A stretch of DNA of 64,000 bases. Origin: Granulicella paludicola (lineage in GTDB: Bacteria; Acidobacteriota; Terriglobia; Terriglobales; Acidobacteriaceae). Location: assembly GCF_025685545.1 (NCBI RefSeq), contig NZ_JAGSYC010000026.1:124001-188000 (forward strand). Reading direction: 5' to 3'. Each line of letters begins with the position of its first letter. The stretch's first letter is position 1. Position numbers and translations under genes: made by a program. Below, one piece after another: positions 46,714 to 57,540 of the stretch. Below the pieces are notes generated by a model, which was given only the letters and a program-made list of their open reading frames with translations, was not told the DNA's origin and ran no database searches.

Positions 46714-47001
46714 ATGGAAAAGCCTTCGACCCTCACAGCCGCAACCTCACCCATCAAGACTCCTAAGACACAGGAAGAACTTGAAGAAGCCAAGCTGATT
46801 CGTCGTTTGCAGCTGATGATGAACCTTGTGATGCAGACGATCGCGCAGGATAGTTCTCTCAGCGTCGACGATGCTTCACAGATGATCGCCGACAGCCGCA
46901 ACGCCGCCCTTGCCATGTTTCCCGGCAAGGAACTCGCCTACGATCTGATCTGGAAGCCGCGTTTCCAGCGGCTGATGCGAGAACGCTTCCGCATCATGTA
47001 A
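46714..47001 (+). CDS. Small helical protein of unknown function downstream of comEC
   Basis: The 95-residue protein has AGGAG 5 nt before its ATG. After a Thr/Pro-rich start it is helical (TQEELEEAKLIRRLQLMMNLVMQ) and ends WKPRFQRLMRERFRIM. No domain is recognised and there is no signal peptide. It lies 67 nt after comEC and before a strong terminator, so it probably closes that transcript. Confidence 0.72.
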   Translation: MEKPSTLTAATSPIKTPKTQEELEEAKLIRRLQLMMNLVMQTIAQDSSLSVDDASQMIADSRNAALAMFPGKELAYDLIWKPRFQRLMRERFRIM

Positions 47002-47006
47002 CGCAC

Positions 47007-47046
47007 AAACAGCGAGGCCATCCGCGAACGGATGGCCTCGCTGTTT
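47007..47046. terminator. Perfect bidirectional terminator hairpin
   Basis: An 18-bp perfect stem (AAACAGCGAGGCCATCCG and its complement) with a 4-nt loop lies between convergent genes and ends in TTT on both strands. Confidence 0.9.
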
Positions 47047-47061
47047 AGAGTTGCGTTGAGG

Positions 47062-50000
47062 TTAGAACTCGATACGAGCCGACAACTGCACTGACTTCCG
47101 GGTTGCACTGAGATTGTTGGTGACGGTGCCAAAAGCGGCGTTGCCAAGCTGAGAGCTCGCAACAGCAAACCACGTGTGATTCGTGATGTTGTACCACTCT
47201 GCGCGAAAGTTCAACCGTGTCGTATCCGTGACATGCAGCGGGAAGCTGCGCACCAGGGCGACGTCGAGGTTGTAGTTTCCAGGACCATAGAGACCATAAG
47301 CGGCCGTGCGCGCTCCATTCGCAAACGTATAGAGAGGTGCGAATGGCGAGCCATTGGGAAATGCCGTGGATGCGGCCAACTGCGAAGGCGCAATGAACGG
47401 ACCGGTTGGAGCCGCCTGCGTTCCACCGCTGGCAGCAATGTAGGAGATGGCGGTAGGATTGGCTGCCGTAATGCCCTGACCCCATTTGCCATTGACGCGG
47501 ACCTGGCCCGAGAAGTTCGGGTTGTAGTTCGCTTCATTGCAGCTCTGCGCCGGGTTGGTCTGGCATGCCGAGGACGTGATCGAAAGAGGCGAGCCGGAGA
47601 ATGCCTGGAAGGTCTCCGAAAACTTGAAGCCTCCAAGAACAGCGCGCTCCAGGTGGTTCGTTCCGAGAATGCTGTCCCCGATAGGCAGGTTCCACACACC
47701 CGTCACTACGATGTGATGAGGCTGGTTTGTCGTTGAACTCGAGCGCTCGATCCGGTCCGCAGCAAAGCTGACATTCGGCTCGTTTGCAATCGTACCCGCG
47801 GGGATGGCATAGCCTGTACGGAAGGTGCCGCCATCGTCGATCGAGTGCGACCAGGTGTAGTTCGCCATGAAGGTGAGCCCATGCGAAGGACGCATGTTGA
47901 GCGACACCTGCAGTGCGTTGTAGTTAGCGTTTGCAGTGTAGCCAAACGTATCCGATACCCCCTGGAACGGGAAGGGCTTGAGAGCTGCCGAGATCGCCTG
48001 GGTTGGAGTAAAGCCTGTCGGGCAGGTGACACCCGCTGCCGTGCAATTTGCCGTAGTCGCAAGCGAAGTCAGGTTGGACTTCAGAGCAAGGTATTTCGGA
48101 TCTAGCCCGTTCGACCAGTAGCCACGAGGGCTGCCGCTATCGACAGGCAGAAAGTGGCCCTGCGAACCGACATACGAAATAGTCGAAGTGAAAGCGTTCG
48201 TCCACTGGTGCTGGAAGCCGAAGTTGTAGTTCAGGAACTCAGGCGCACGCGAACCGTAATAAGAATCGTCGTAGCCGATGCTGGACGGTGTGCCGGTATA
48301 TCCAGAGGTCGTCGTGTAGCCGGTTCCATACTGCGGTCCCGACGCTGTTCCAGAAGCCACAGGGTAGGTAGGAATTGCGCCATTGGCTCCGGTGAAGGGG
48401 GCGGTGCTCAGCAGCGATCCATTCGAAGCGAAAGAAGGCGCAGACGAGAAACCGAGAGTACCCAGGCTGCTCGCGCCACCGCCTACAGCTCCACCGTGCG
48501 AGAACATCACACCGTAGCTGGCACGGATGACGGTCTTCGGATCAACCTGGTAGGCGAGGCCGATGCGCGGACCAAAGTTCTTGTACCAGTTCTGTACCGG
48601 CGTCGAGCAGTTGCAGGTGTTCGGGCCAGTACCAGTGAACTGAAGCGCCCCATTGATGCCAGTAACTGGGTTCGCAAGGTTTGGGTTGAAGAAGCTGCCC
48701 GCGTTGTGAACTTCACGGACTGAAGGATAGTAGTCCCAGCGAAGACCAAGGTCAGCGGTCAACTTCGACGTAATCTTCCAATTATCTTGCACGTAAGGAG
48801 AGATAGGACGGAAGCGCGCGCCGAACTCTTGCTGAAGGTAATTTGTAAAGCTCGTCTTGTCGATCTGACCTACCAGGAAGCTGGCGTAAGCAAGACCGGT
48901 GTTCGCAAGCGCTGAATACTTCGGGGAGGCATTCGTGGAAGGCGTGAGGCCCGCCGTTTCCGTCACCGCCGTTGCCAGCGTGAGAGGTGTGCTACCGCCC
49001 GTGGCGTTAACCACGTTGTAGAGCATCCACTGGATCTGGCCCCCGAAGGTGAGCGTATGCTTGCCCTTCTGCCATTGCAGGTTGTCAACAAGGGTATAGT
49101 TCTCAGCGAGTGTGACGCCGGGCGTCGTGCCCGCCCACTGCGTGGGCGCGTCCGTACCGGCAAAGGTCGTGATGGGAAAGGCGGAGCTGGCCGGACCGCT
49201 GGGCTGTCCACTGATGCCCATCGCAGTTGCGGCGTAGGTAGGAGCTTGATCGGAGTCGAATGTGGGCCCATTGTAGCGAGCGTAGCCATATTTGAACTGG
49301 TTGACGAGGTGCTCGGTGAAAGCGTGCGACTCTTCTACAACCGCCACAACGGTTTTTGGAGCATACGCCTGACCGTAGTTATAGGGGAGCGGGCCAACGC
49401 CACGACCGGCGGTTGTCTGACCAACAGGGTTAGAGCTGGCTTGGCGACCCACGGCGGCCGTGTCTTTGGGATTGATCACATAGTCGATGCGGTCGGTCGT
49501 CGACCAATTGACGAGGCCCGTCTTGTTAGGAGCGAGGTAGTTGTTCTGTAGGTTTTGGTTGGTCAGCGTCGGAATAAACTGCTGCATATTCTTGGCGACA
49601 GTAGAGAACTCGCTGGCTGGAATCACGTTGACCGCAGCGCCCGTAGCGACAGGGTTTCCAGCGGGACCCGTAGCTGCTCCAGGGCCATATCCATACTGAT
49701 AGCGGCAAGGGCCAGTGGTGCTGTGCGCCGTGCAGGCCGTCTGCGTAGAAGGATCGTAAATAGCAATGCCCGTCGCGCTGAAGTCGCCGCCCTGCTGTGC
49801 AAGCGTGGGGAACGTGTTGTAGGTGGGTGTTGCGCTGGCATAGCGGAAGCCGTTGTAGTTACCGAAGAAGAAGAGCTTTTCCTTCCACTTGCCAAAAGGC
49901 ACCAGCGGACCACTGAGGTTGATACCGTACTCATTGCTGTTCTCAACCGGCTTCTTCACCTGGCCGAGTGCGTTCGGCAGTTTGCCGAAGAATCCATACG

Positions 50001-50868
50001 TGTCCAGTGCCGTGTTGCGGAAGAACTCATACACGCTTCCGTGGTACTTCGTGCCACCCTGTTTGATGGTGTAGTTTTGAATGCCCTGGCCTTCGTAGAT
50101 GGCCGAATAACCGCTTGTCTGCACCTGGAACTGGTCGACAGCATCTACCGAGATGGCCGTCCACACGTAGCGCGGATCGCCGTTACCGCCGGCACGCACA
50201 AACGCCACGCCGTCTACATAAACATCAGAGACAGCGCCCTTGCTGCCGGAGCCGTTGACGATGCCGGTGTTGGTCGTGGGATTACCGCTGGTGTTGTTGC
50301 CCTGCACACCGGGCATCAGGAACGCAAAGTCGGTAGCACGGCGTTGATCGGGCTGGCCGTAAGCGCCCATCTCGATCGGCAGCGCGGAGTACATCTCGTT
50401 CTCCATCGTTGCGCCGAGCGTCGCGTTCGTCGTCTCGAGCTGCGGAGGCAGCGTCGATACCGTGACCTCCTGATCGCTTCCGCCAACAGGCAGCTTCGGA
50501 CTAAAGGTCTGCGTCTCGAGAGCATTGACCTGAACGTTCTTCTGCAACAGCTTCTGGAAGCCGGGAGCCGTCACAGTGATCGTGTACACCCCGGGATCCA
50601 GAGTGTTCACGGAGTAGTCGCCCGCCGAGGTGCTGGTGGTCGTAGTGGAGATGTTGTTCGCCGTGTTTGTGATGACGATCGTTGCGCCAGGGATGGAGGC
50701 GCCGGTCGGATCCTGAATCGTGCCGGAGACGGCACCTTTACCGGCAAGTTGCGCCTGCGCTGGCATGGCAGCCATCATCAGGAAGGCGGTCAGACAGGCT
50801 ACACCGATCGGGTTGATCAGTACGCGTAGCGCGCGACGGACAGAAGGGGAAAACAATGGATGCTTCAC
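47062..50868 (-). CDS. Oar-like TonB-dependent receptor with N-terminal carboxypeptidase-regulatory domain
   Basis: The start is GTG at 50866-50868 with AGGAG five nt upstream; a longer frame to 50967 is rejected. The 1268-residue protein has a signal peptide ending AAMPAQAQ, a CarboxypepD_reg domain (GAVSGTIQDPTGASIPGATI, DYSVNTLDPGVYTITVTAPG), a plug domain (ATDFAFLMPGVQG, VSDVYVDGVAF) and a very large barrel ending SVQLSARIEF. Receptors of this Oar type are numerous in Acidobacteriota and take up large ligands, often glycans. No susD-like partner or sigma/anti-sigma genes are adjacent, so the ligand stays unknown. Confidence 0.93.
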   Translation of the reverse strand: MKHPLFSPSVRRALRVLINPIGVACLTAFLMMAAMPAQAQLAGKGAVSGTIQDPTGASIPGATIVITNTANNISTTTTSTSAGDYSVNTLDPGVYTITVTAPGFQKLLQKNVQVNALETQTFSPKLPVGGSDQEVTVSTLPPQLETTNATLGATMENEMYSALPIEMGAYGQPDQRRATDFAFLMPGVQGNNTSGNPTTNTGIVNGSGSKGAVSDVYVDGVAFVRAGGNGDPRYVWTAISVDAVDQFQVQTSGYSAIYEGQGIQNYTIKQGGTKYHGSVYEFFRNTALDTYGFFGKLPNALGQVKKPVENSNEYGINLSGPLVPFGKWKEKLFFFGNYNGFRYASATPTYNTFPTLAQQGGDFSATGIAIYDPSTQTACTAHSTTGPCRYQYGYGPGAATGPAGNPVATGAAVNVIPASEFSTVAKNMQQFIPTLTNQNLQNNYLAPNKTGLVNWSTTDRIDYVINPKDTAAVGRQASSNPVGQTTAGRGVGPLPYNYGQAYAPKTVVAVVEESHAFTEHLVNQFKYGYARYNGPTFDSDQAPTYAATAMGISGQPSGPASSAFPITTFAGTDAPTQWAGTTPGVTLAENYTLVDNLQWQKGKHTLTFGGQIQWMLYNVVNATGGSTPLTLATAVTETAGLTPSTNASPKYSALANTGLAYASFLVGQIDKTSFTNYLQQEFGARFRPISPYVQDNWKITSKLTADLGLRWDYYPSVREVHNAGSFFNPNLANPVTGINGALQFTGTGPNTCNCSTPVQNWYKNFGPRIGLAYQVDPKTVIRASYGVMFSHGGAVGGGASSLGTLGFSSAPSFASNGSLLSTAPFTGANGAIPTYPVASGTASGPQYGTGYTTTSGYTGTPSSIGYDDSYYGSRAPEFLNYNFGFQHQWTNAFTSTISYVGSQGHFLPVDSGSPRGYWSNGLDPKYLALKSNLTSLATTANCTAAGVTCPTGFTPTQAISAALKPFPFQGVSDTFGYTANANYNALQVSLNMRPSHGLTFMANYTWSHSIDDGGTFRTGYAIPAGTIANEPNVSFAADRIERSSSTTNQPHHIVVTGVWNLPIGDSILGTNHLERAVLGGFKFSETFQAFSGSPLSITSSACQTNPAQSCNEANYNPNFSGQVRVNGKWGQGITAANPTAISYIAASGGTQAAPTGPFIAPSQLAASTAFPNGSPFAPLYTFANGARTAAYGLYGPGNYNLDVALVRSFPLHVTDTTRLNFRAEWYNITNHTWFAVASSQLGNAAFGTVTNNLSATRKSVQLSARIEF

Positions 50869-51022
50869 ATGGACTCCTAAAAGGTCTTGCAGGAGCCTGT
50901 TGATACGCACTGTGGAACAGTTGACGCTCAGCAGGTTCAGAGATACTGTTTCTCTCGCGTTGAACACTATCCGCGTTCGCTGTAAAACATGTCAAGTCGG
51001 AAATGAAGGCGGTCAAACAGCA

Positions 51023-51057
51023 ATGACGCCCCGGGATGTCGATCTCCGGGGCGTCAT
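51023..51057. terminator. Terminator downstream of glk
   Basis: ATGACGCCCCGG and CCGGGGCGTCAT form a perfect 12-bp stem with an 11-nt loop, 36 nt after the minus-strand glk stop. It marks the end of the pentose phosphate cluster. Confidence 0.8.
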
Positions 51058-51092
51058 CTGTGTAAGGCGTTGTTTCAATAGGTATTTACGGG

Positions 51093-52121
51093 CTACGAAC
51101 CTGCTCTTTCGGAACGTCCAGAAAGCTCCGCCGCGCGTGCCTCCGCAAAGGCTGCGGCCCCCAAAAGAGCGCAGGTGTCATCCAGGATCACCCGGACCGG
51201 CACCGCGTGTAATAGCGGCGAGAGTCGTCCTTTATCGAGGAAGGCCTTCGTGAACTCGCCGTTCTGAAGCGTCTTCAGGATCTTCGGCGCAATGCCGCCG
51301 CCAAGATAAATGCCGCCCATCGCCAGCACCTTCAGAGCGATGTTGCCAGCCTCCGCTCCATACGCAGACACGAACAGCCGCATCGTCTCCGCGCAGATCT
51401 CGCTGGAGCCATCCTCGGCACACTGACCGATCACAGCATTGGGATCTTCCTTCTCCAGGCGGTCCTTCAACCACTGCGGCTCTTCCATCTTCACATCGTC
51501 GCGCAGGAAGGCGTAGATGTTCTTGATGCCGATACCGGAGACGACGCGCTCGCTGCTGACGCGACCATTGAGCGTGCGCTGCAGATATTCGAGCAGCGCG
51601 ATCTCGCGCTCGTTGCGTGCTGGGAAATCCGCATGACCGCCCTCGGAGGGCAACGGTAGATGTGTATGCGATTTCGCGTCATAGATCAGCAGCGCTTCGC
51701 CCAGGCCTGTACCCGCAGCGATCAACCCGCGATGCCCAACGGACTTCGCATCGCCTTCGATCAGCGTGAAGACACTCTCCGGCGCGAGCTCCGGGATGCC
51801 GTAGCCATTGGCTTCGAGATCGTTGATGAGGAAGATATGCTCAATGCCCAGCGACTTCTGCAGGTCGCGCGCGTCCAGCGTCCACGGCAGGTTCGTCAGC
51901 TTCAAGCGGCCATCACGGACGGGGCCGGGACAGCCAAAGCAGGCAGCAATAATCTCAGGCTCATCCTTGCCCTGCGCCTGGAAGGCCTTCACCACATCGT
52001 CGAGTGACTTGTACTCATGCGCGGGAAACTTGTGGTCACGCACAGATGCTAGCCTGCCGCCGACAAAGTTATACAACGCCAGATGGACCTTCGTGCCGCC
52101 TACATCGCCTGCCAGAATCAT
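51093..52121 (-). CDS. glk: Glucokinase (Glk family)
   Basis: The 342-residue protein begins MILAGDVGGTKVHLALY (phosphate loop) and contains FGCPGPVRDGRLKLTNLPW, INDLEANGYGIP (catalytic Asp) and LIAAGTGLGEALLI. It matches the bacterial Glk family rather than ROK kinases. It phosphorylates glucose to glucose 6-phosphate, which feeds zwf encoded upstream in the same cluster. It is the last gene of the series; GAGG lies upstream of the ATG. Confidence 0.94.
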   Translation of the reverse strand: MILAGDVGGTKVHLALYNFVGGRLASVRDHKFPAHEYKSLDDVVKAFQAQGKDEPEIIAACFGCPGPVRDGRLKLTNLPWTLDARDLQKSLGIEHIFLINDLEANGYGIPELAPESVFTLIEGDAKSVGHRGLIAAGTGLGEALLIYDAKSHTHLPLPSEGGHADFPARNEREIALLEYLQRTLNGRVSSERVVSGIGIKNIYAFLRDDVKMEEPQWLKDRLEKEDPNAVIGQCAEDGSSEICAETMRLFVSAYGAEAGNIALKVLAMGGIYLGGGIAPKILKTLQNGEFTKAFLDKGRLSPLLHAVPVRVILDDTCALLGAAAFAEARAAELSGRSERAGS

Positions 52122-52138
52122 TTGCGCCTCAAAAATTA

Positions 52139-52205
52139 GTTAGACAGTAGAGGGGAAGACAGTAGTGAACGGAATACACCGCTGTCTACTGTCTTTCCTC
52201 CACTG
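52139..52205. repeat. Degenerate inverted repeat between pgl and glk
   Basis: GACAGTAGAGGGGAAGACAG on the left is mirrored by CTGTCTACTGTCTTTCCTCC on the right. It resembles the other gene-end hairpins in layout, and could weaken read-through into glk. Confidence 0.6.
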
Positions 52206-52211
52206 TCTGAG

Positions 52212-53015
52212 TTAAAGCTCCAGGGTGCCAATCTTGTGCGAGCCCGTGTCGATACTCGGCGAGGGAAGCTTTGCCGCCGCAGCCTCGTCAAGCAGGAACA
52301 GCAGCTTGCCGTTCGAGGGCCGAATCAGCTGCGAAGGCAGACGATCGATGTCGCGCGGCCCGGTGAGCACCTCAGCAAGAACATCGGCCTTCCCTTCGCC
52401 TTCAATAGCAAAAACAACTTCTTTCGCCTGGTTGATTACCGGCGCTGTCAACGTGATGCGCCACGTATCTTTCTGCGGAACATGATTCGCGAGAACGAGG
52501 TTCGTAATGTTCTCCAACGCTTCCGTATGAGGAAACAGCGAAGCGGTATGACCGTCCGGCCCCATGCCCAGCAGCAGCAAGTCAAACGCAGGCGACTCCG
52601 CACCCTCCAGCTTCATGCTGTTGCGCAGGTAGCTCTCGTAGCGTGACGCGGCCTCTTCAGGGTCCAATTCGCCTTCCATGCGGTATACGTTCCCCGCCGG
52701 CAGCGGTACCTTGTCGAGCAGCAACTCCTTGCACACCCCGTAGTTCGACTCAGGATCGGTCGGAGGCACGCAGCGCTCATCGACCCAGTAAAGATGCAGC
52801 TTATCCCAAGGGATTGTGTTGAGGAACGGGCCTGCGGGATCGGCCAGTAGTTTGAAGCTCGCCTGAGGAGTGGACCCACCCGAGATCGCGATGCGAGCCA
52901 CGCCACGCGTCGCTATGGCTTCTTCCGTACGCTTTGCAAACAGCCGAGCAACAGCCAGCGCTGTGTCTTCTTTTTTCGACCAAACCTCGTATGTCACCGT
53001 GACCGAACGTGCCAT
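52212..53015 (-). CDS. pgl: 6-phosphogluconolactonase
   Basis: The 267-residue product has the DevB/SOL motifs IAISGGSTPQASFKLLA, YWVDERCVPPTDPESNYG and LLLGMGPDGHTASLFP, and VVFAIEGEGKADVLAEVL. It hydrolyses 6-phosphogluconolactone, between zwf and gnd in the oxidative pentose phosphate pathway. AAGGAG lies upstream of the ATG at 53015. Confidence 0.95.
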   Translation of the reverse strand: MARSVTVTYEVWSKKEDTALAVARLFAKRTEEAIATRGVARIAISGGSTPQASFKLLADPAGPFLNTIPWDKLHLYWVDERCVPPTDPESNYGVCKELLLDKVPLPAGNVYRMEGELDPEEAASRYESYLRNSMKLEGAESPAFDLLLLGMGPDGHTASLFPHTEALENITNLVLANHVPQKDTWRITLTAPVINQAKEVVFAIEGEGKADVLAEVLTGPRDIDRLPSQLIRPSNGKLLFLLDEAAAAKLPSPSIDTGSHKIGTLEL

Positions 53016-53098
53016 AGCTCAACAAACTCCTTGAAGTAAAATCTGCGCCCTTACTCCAACAACAACCTTAGAGGCCGTTGCAATAATCGCTGTAACGA

Positions 53099-53138
53099 TC
53101 AACAGGGAGCAGCAATAAAATTTGCCACTCCCTGTTGA
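53099..53138. terminator. Intercistronic hairpin between zwf and pgl
   Basis: TCAACAGGGAG and CTCCCTGTTGA form a perfect 11-bp stem with an 18-nt A/T-rich loop. It lies about 15 nt after the zwf stop on the minus strand and may attenuate or process the transcript. Confidence 0.6.
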
Positions 53139-53154
53139 ATGCTTCTATGCCTGT

Positions 53155-54681
<1,527 letters not shown>

Positions 54682-54716
54682 CACTACTCCTTACGGTTGT
54701 TTCTGACCCAGGTTCC

Positions 54717-55622
54717 TTACGACTTCTTGACCGCGTGGCCGCCGAACTCGTTACGCATCACACTCAACATACGGTCGGTGAAGTTGTTGTCTTCACGCGA
54801 ACGGAGGCGGCGGATCAACGACTCTGTAATCACCGGAGCCGACACGTTCAGATCAATCGCCTCGAACACAGTCCAGCGACCTTCGCCGGAGTCAGGCACA
54901 TAGGCCTCGAGTCCATCGAGCGTCGGGTTCTTCTTCAATGCATCGGCGGTCAGGTCGAGCAACCACGAACGCACAACCGAACCATAGCGCCAAATCTCGG
55001 AGATCTGCACGAGGTCGAGAGCGAGCGGCGTCTTCGCCTTCATGATCGAGAAGCCTTCTGCATACGCCTGCATGATGCCGTACTCGATACCGTTGTGCAC
55101 CATCTTCACGAAGTGACCCGCGCCAGCCGGACCCACGCGGCCCCAGCCTTCGTGCGCAGCAGGAGCGAGCGCCTCGAAGATAGGCGTGAGATATGCAACC
55201 GGATCCTCATCACCGCCGATCATCATCGAATAGCCCTCGGTGATGCCCCAGATGCCGCCCGACGTGCCTACGTCGACGAACTCGAAACCTTCCTTCTTCA
55301 GCTCGTCGTGGCGACGCTGCGAATCCTTGTAGTTCGAGTTGCCGCCGTCGATGAAAATGTCACCGGGCTCCATGAACGCCTTGAGACCAGCGATCGTCTG
55401 GTCGACGGGATCTCCTGCGGGCACCATGATCCACACTGCGCGGCGGCCAGTGAAGGCCTCGTCCATCTCCTTCAACGAGTTCACGCCAACCGAACCGGCG
55501 GCTGTCAACTTTGCGACTGCATCCTTGTTGAAGTCGAAGCCGATGACGCGGTGTCCCGCGAGGCGGAGACGCTCCGCCATGTTGCCGCCCATCTTGCCGA
55601 GTCCGATGATTCCAAGTTCCAT
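54717..55622 (-). CDS. gnd: 6-phosphogluconate dehydrogenase, short (YqeC-like) form
   Basis: The 301-residue protein begins MELGIIGLGKMGGNMAERL (Rossmann fold) and has IFIDGGNSNYKDSQRRHDEL, VDVGTSGGIWG and GHFVKMVHNGIEYGIMQAYAEG, which are the decarboxylating 6PGDH signatures. It is far shorter than the 470-residue E. coli enzyme and belongs to the short class that includes YqeC of Bacillus, whose members often prefer NAD. It converts 6-phosphogluconate to ribulose 5-phosphate and CO2. Confidence 0.93.
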   Translation of the reverse strand: MELGIIGLGKMGGNMAERLRLAGHRVIGFDFNKDAVAKLTAAGSVGVNSLKEMDEAFTGRRAVWIMVPAGDPVDQTIAGLKAFMEPGDIFIDGGNSNYKDSQRRHDELKKEGFEFVDVGTSGGIWGITEGYSMMIGGDEDPVAYLTPIFEALAPAAHEGWGRVGPAGAGHFVKMVHNGIEYGIMQAYAEGFSIMKAKTPLALDLVQISEIWRYGSVVRSWLLDLTADALKKNPTLDGLEAYVPDSGEGRWTVFEAIDLNVSAPVITESLIRRLRSREDNNFTDRMLSVMRNEFGGHAVKKS

Positions 55623-55814
55623 GTCAGTTTCCTTCTTCCAAAACTTCGTGTTTGAGATTGCGCCCGCAAACCGAGCGGGACGTTCCAGCCGACGCCAGTC
55701 GGTGGAAAGAACACCTCTTAGAGAGTAATCCGAATCGCTGTCAACGGCACGTCAACCTGTCTATTGAAATCTGCATAGGCGATTAAAAGAACGCCAAACT
55801 CGTTTATTTGCTCT

Positions 55815-56672
55815 TTATTCTCCTGCCGGGAAGTCCGCCCCGATCGTCGTCTCGCGCCACTCGGCAACGTCCTTCAACTGTGCGTCAATCTTGCCCTGCA
55901 GGCGAGGAATCGTGCTCGCTCCCAGCAACAGGCGCAGCGGTGGATTCTCACCCTCAACCGCCTTCACAATCGCGGCTACCGCTCGCTTTGGATCGCCTGG
56001 CTGGACGCCGTTCTGCTTCTCGGCATACTCCCGCATTTTTCCGGCTGTCTGGTCATAATCGGCGATGTGGTGCGACGCGGGCATGTCCTGCCGCGCAAGA
56101 AAATCTGTCCGGAACGGTCCCGGCTCGACGATGGTAACGGTAATGCCCAGCGGCTTCACCTCCGCCGCCAGCGCCTCGGAGATGCCCTCGACCGCAAATT
56201 TCGTGCCGTTATACATACCGAAGCCCGGCGTCGCCACCAGGCCGCCAATCGAGGACAGATTCACAATGTGCCCTGACTTCCGCGCACGCATCTGCGGCAG
56301 CACTGCCTGCGTCATGCGGATCAGCCCGAAGACATTGGCCTCGAACATCGGCCGATACTCGCGCTCGTCAGACTCTTCAATGGCACCAACCATGCCATAG
56401 CCCGCGTTGTTCACCAGCACATCGATTCGTCCTAAGCGCTGCGTCGCCGCGGCCACCGCGGCATCCACCTGCTCCGACTTCGTGACATCCAGCTCCAGCA
56501 CCAGTACCAGCTCTCCATACTTCTCGACCAGCGCAGCCAGATTGCCCTCTGGCCTGCGCGCCGTCGCCACCACCCTGTGCCCTGTATGAAGAAGGGTCTC
56601 GGCCAAATCAAGACCGAAACCCTTGGAAGCTCCTGTAATCAACCAAACTTGCTGACGTGCCTGCTCGCTCAT
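55815..56672 (-). CDS. SDR family oxidoreductase
   Basis: The 285-residue protein is a classical short-chain dehydrogenase: VWLITGASKGFGLDLAETLL (nucleotide binding), VLVNNAGYGMVGAIEE, HIVNLSSIGGLV and the YNGTKFAVEG active site (YxxxK). The TARR after the second strand suggests NADP preference. It lies inside the pentose phosphate cluster between rpiA and gnd, with larger gaps (55 nt to rpiA, 192 nt to gnd), so it may be a passenger. The substrate is unknown. Confidence 0.88.
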   Translation of the reverse strand: MSEQARQQVWLITGASKGFGLDLAETLLHTGHRVVATARRPEGNLAALVEKYGELVLVLELDVTKSEQVDAAVAAATQRLGRIDVLVNNAGYGMVGAIEESDEREYRPMFEANVFGLIRMTQAVLPQMRARKSGHIVNLSSIGGLVATPGFGMYNGTKFAVEGISEALAAEVKPLGITVTIVEPGPFRTDFLARQDMPASHHIADYDQTAGKMREYAEKQNGVQPGDPKRAVAAIVKAVEGENPPLRLLLGASTIPRLQGKIDAQLKDVAEWRETTIGADFPAGE

Positions 56673-56727
56673 AGAGATGAGACGCTCTCACACGGGTCAA
56701 CGATGCAACCGAATCAACTCTTTGCGA

Positions 56728-57411
56728 CTACTCTGTGATCTCCGTCACGCCATCCTCGCCTGCCACCAGCACCATGCTCGCCAGGCCGAGGAACAACCCA
56801 TGCTCCACCACGCCCACAATGTTGCGAATCTCCGCAGCCGTCTCTTCCGGATTTTCAATCACGCCGCAATGGCAGTCGAGGATGTAGTTCTGCTCGTCCG
56901 TCAGCAGCGGGCCGCTGCCATCCTTTAGCATCCGTAGCTTCGGATTGAGGTCCAGTTCGCTCAGCCGCTTCTCCACCAGCGGCAAGGCCATCTTGATGAC
57001 CTCGATCGGCAGCGGAAACTTCCCTAGCTTCTCGACCAGCTTCGTCGAATCCACCACGCAGACGAACTTCTTCGCCGAGCTGGCCACAATCTTCTCGCGA
57101 AGCAACGCAGCGCCACCGCCCTTGATCAGGGCGAAACCCGGAGCCACCTCATCCGCGCCGTCGATGTAGAGATCCAGCTCCGGCAGCACGTTCAATGTCA
57201 CGACGTCCATACCCAGCGAAAGCCCCAACTCGGTGCTGGCATCGCTTGAAGCGACGCACCGGATCTTCAAACCTTCGTTCTTCACGCGCTCGCCCAGCGC
57301 TTTGATGAACATCGTCGACGTAGAGCCGGTTCCCAACCCAACGGCCATGCCGTCTTCCACCAGCTGCGCTGCGCGCTTGCCTACGAGTGCCTTTGCCTCA
57401 TCCTGTGTCAT
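56728..57411 (-). CDS. rpiA: Ribose-5-phosphate isomerase A
   Basis: The 227-residue enzyme shows GMAVGLGTGSTSTMFIKAL, LDLYIDGADEVAPGFALIKG, GGGAALLREKIVASSAKKFV and the C-terminal NIVGVVEHGLFLGLA block. It interconverts ribulose 5-phosphate and ribose 5-phosphate, linking gnd to tkt encoded in the same cluster. Confidence 0.96.
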   Translation of the reverse strand: MTQDEAKALVGKRAAQLVEDGMAVGLGTGSTSTMFIKALGERVKNEGLKIRCVASSDASTELGLSLGMDVVTLNVLPELDLYIDGADEVAPGFALIKGGGAALLREKIVASSAKKFVCVVDSTKLVEKLGKFPLPIEVIKMALPLVEKRLSELDLNPKLRMLKDGSGPLLTDEQNYILDCHCGVIENPEETAAEIRNIVGVVEHGLFLGLASMVLVAGEDGVTEITE

Positions 57412-57417
57412 ATAAAA

Positions 57418-57540
57418 AAGCTCCCAGCTCTCAGCTTTTAGCTAAAACCATTTGAAAACCCAGAAACGGTTAGGGCTGGATGAGAGATCTCATCCAGCCC
57501 TAACAAGCTAGCAGCTAGTAGCCAGAAGCTAAAAGCTACT
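57418..57540. repeat. Nested inverted repeat between tkt and rpiA
   Basis: The centre, 57469-57504, is a 36-nt perfect palindrome whose left half is GTTAGGGCTGGATGAGAG. It is flanked by AGCTCTCAGCTTTTAGCT on one side and repeated AGCTAGCAGCTAG and AGCTAAAAGCT words on the other, which form loose outer arms. It could end or attenuate the tkt transcript. Confidence 0.75.
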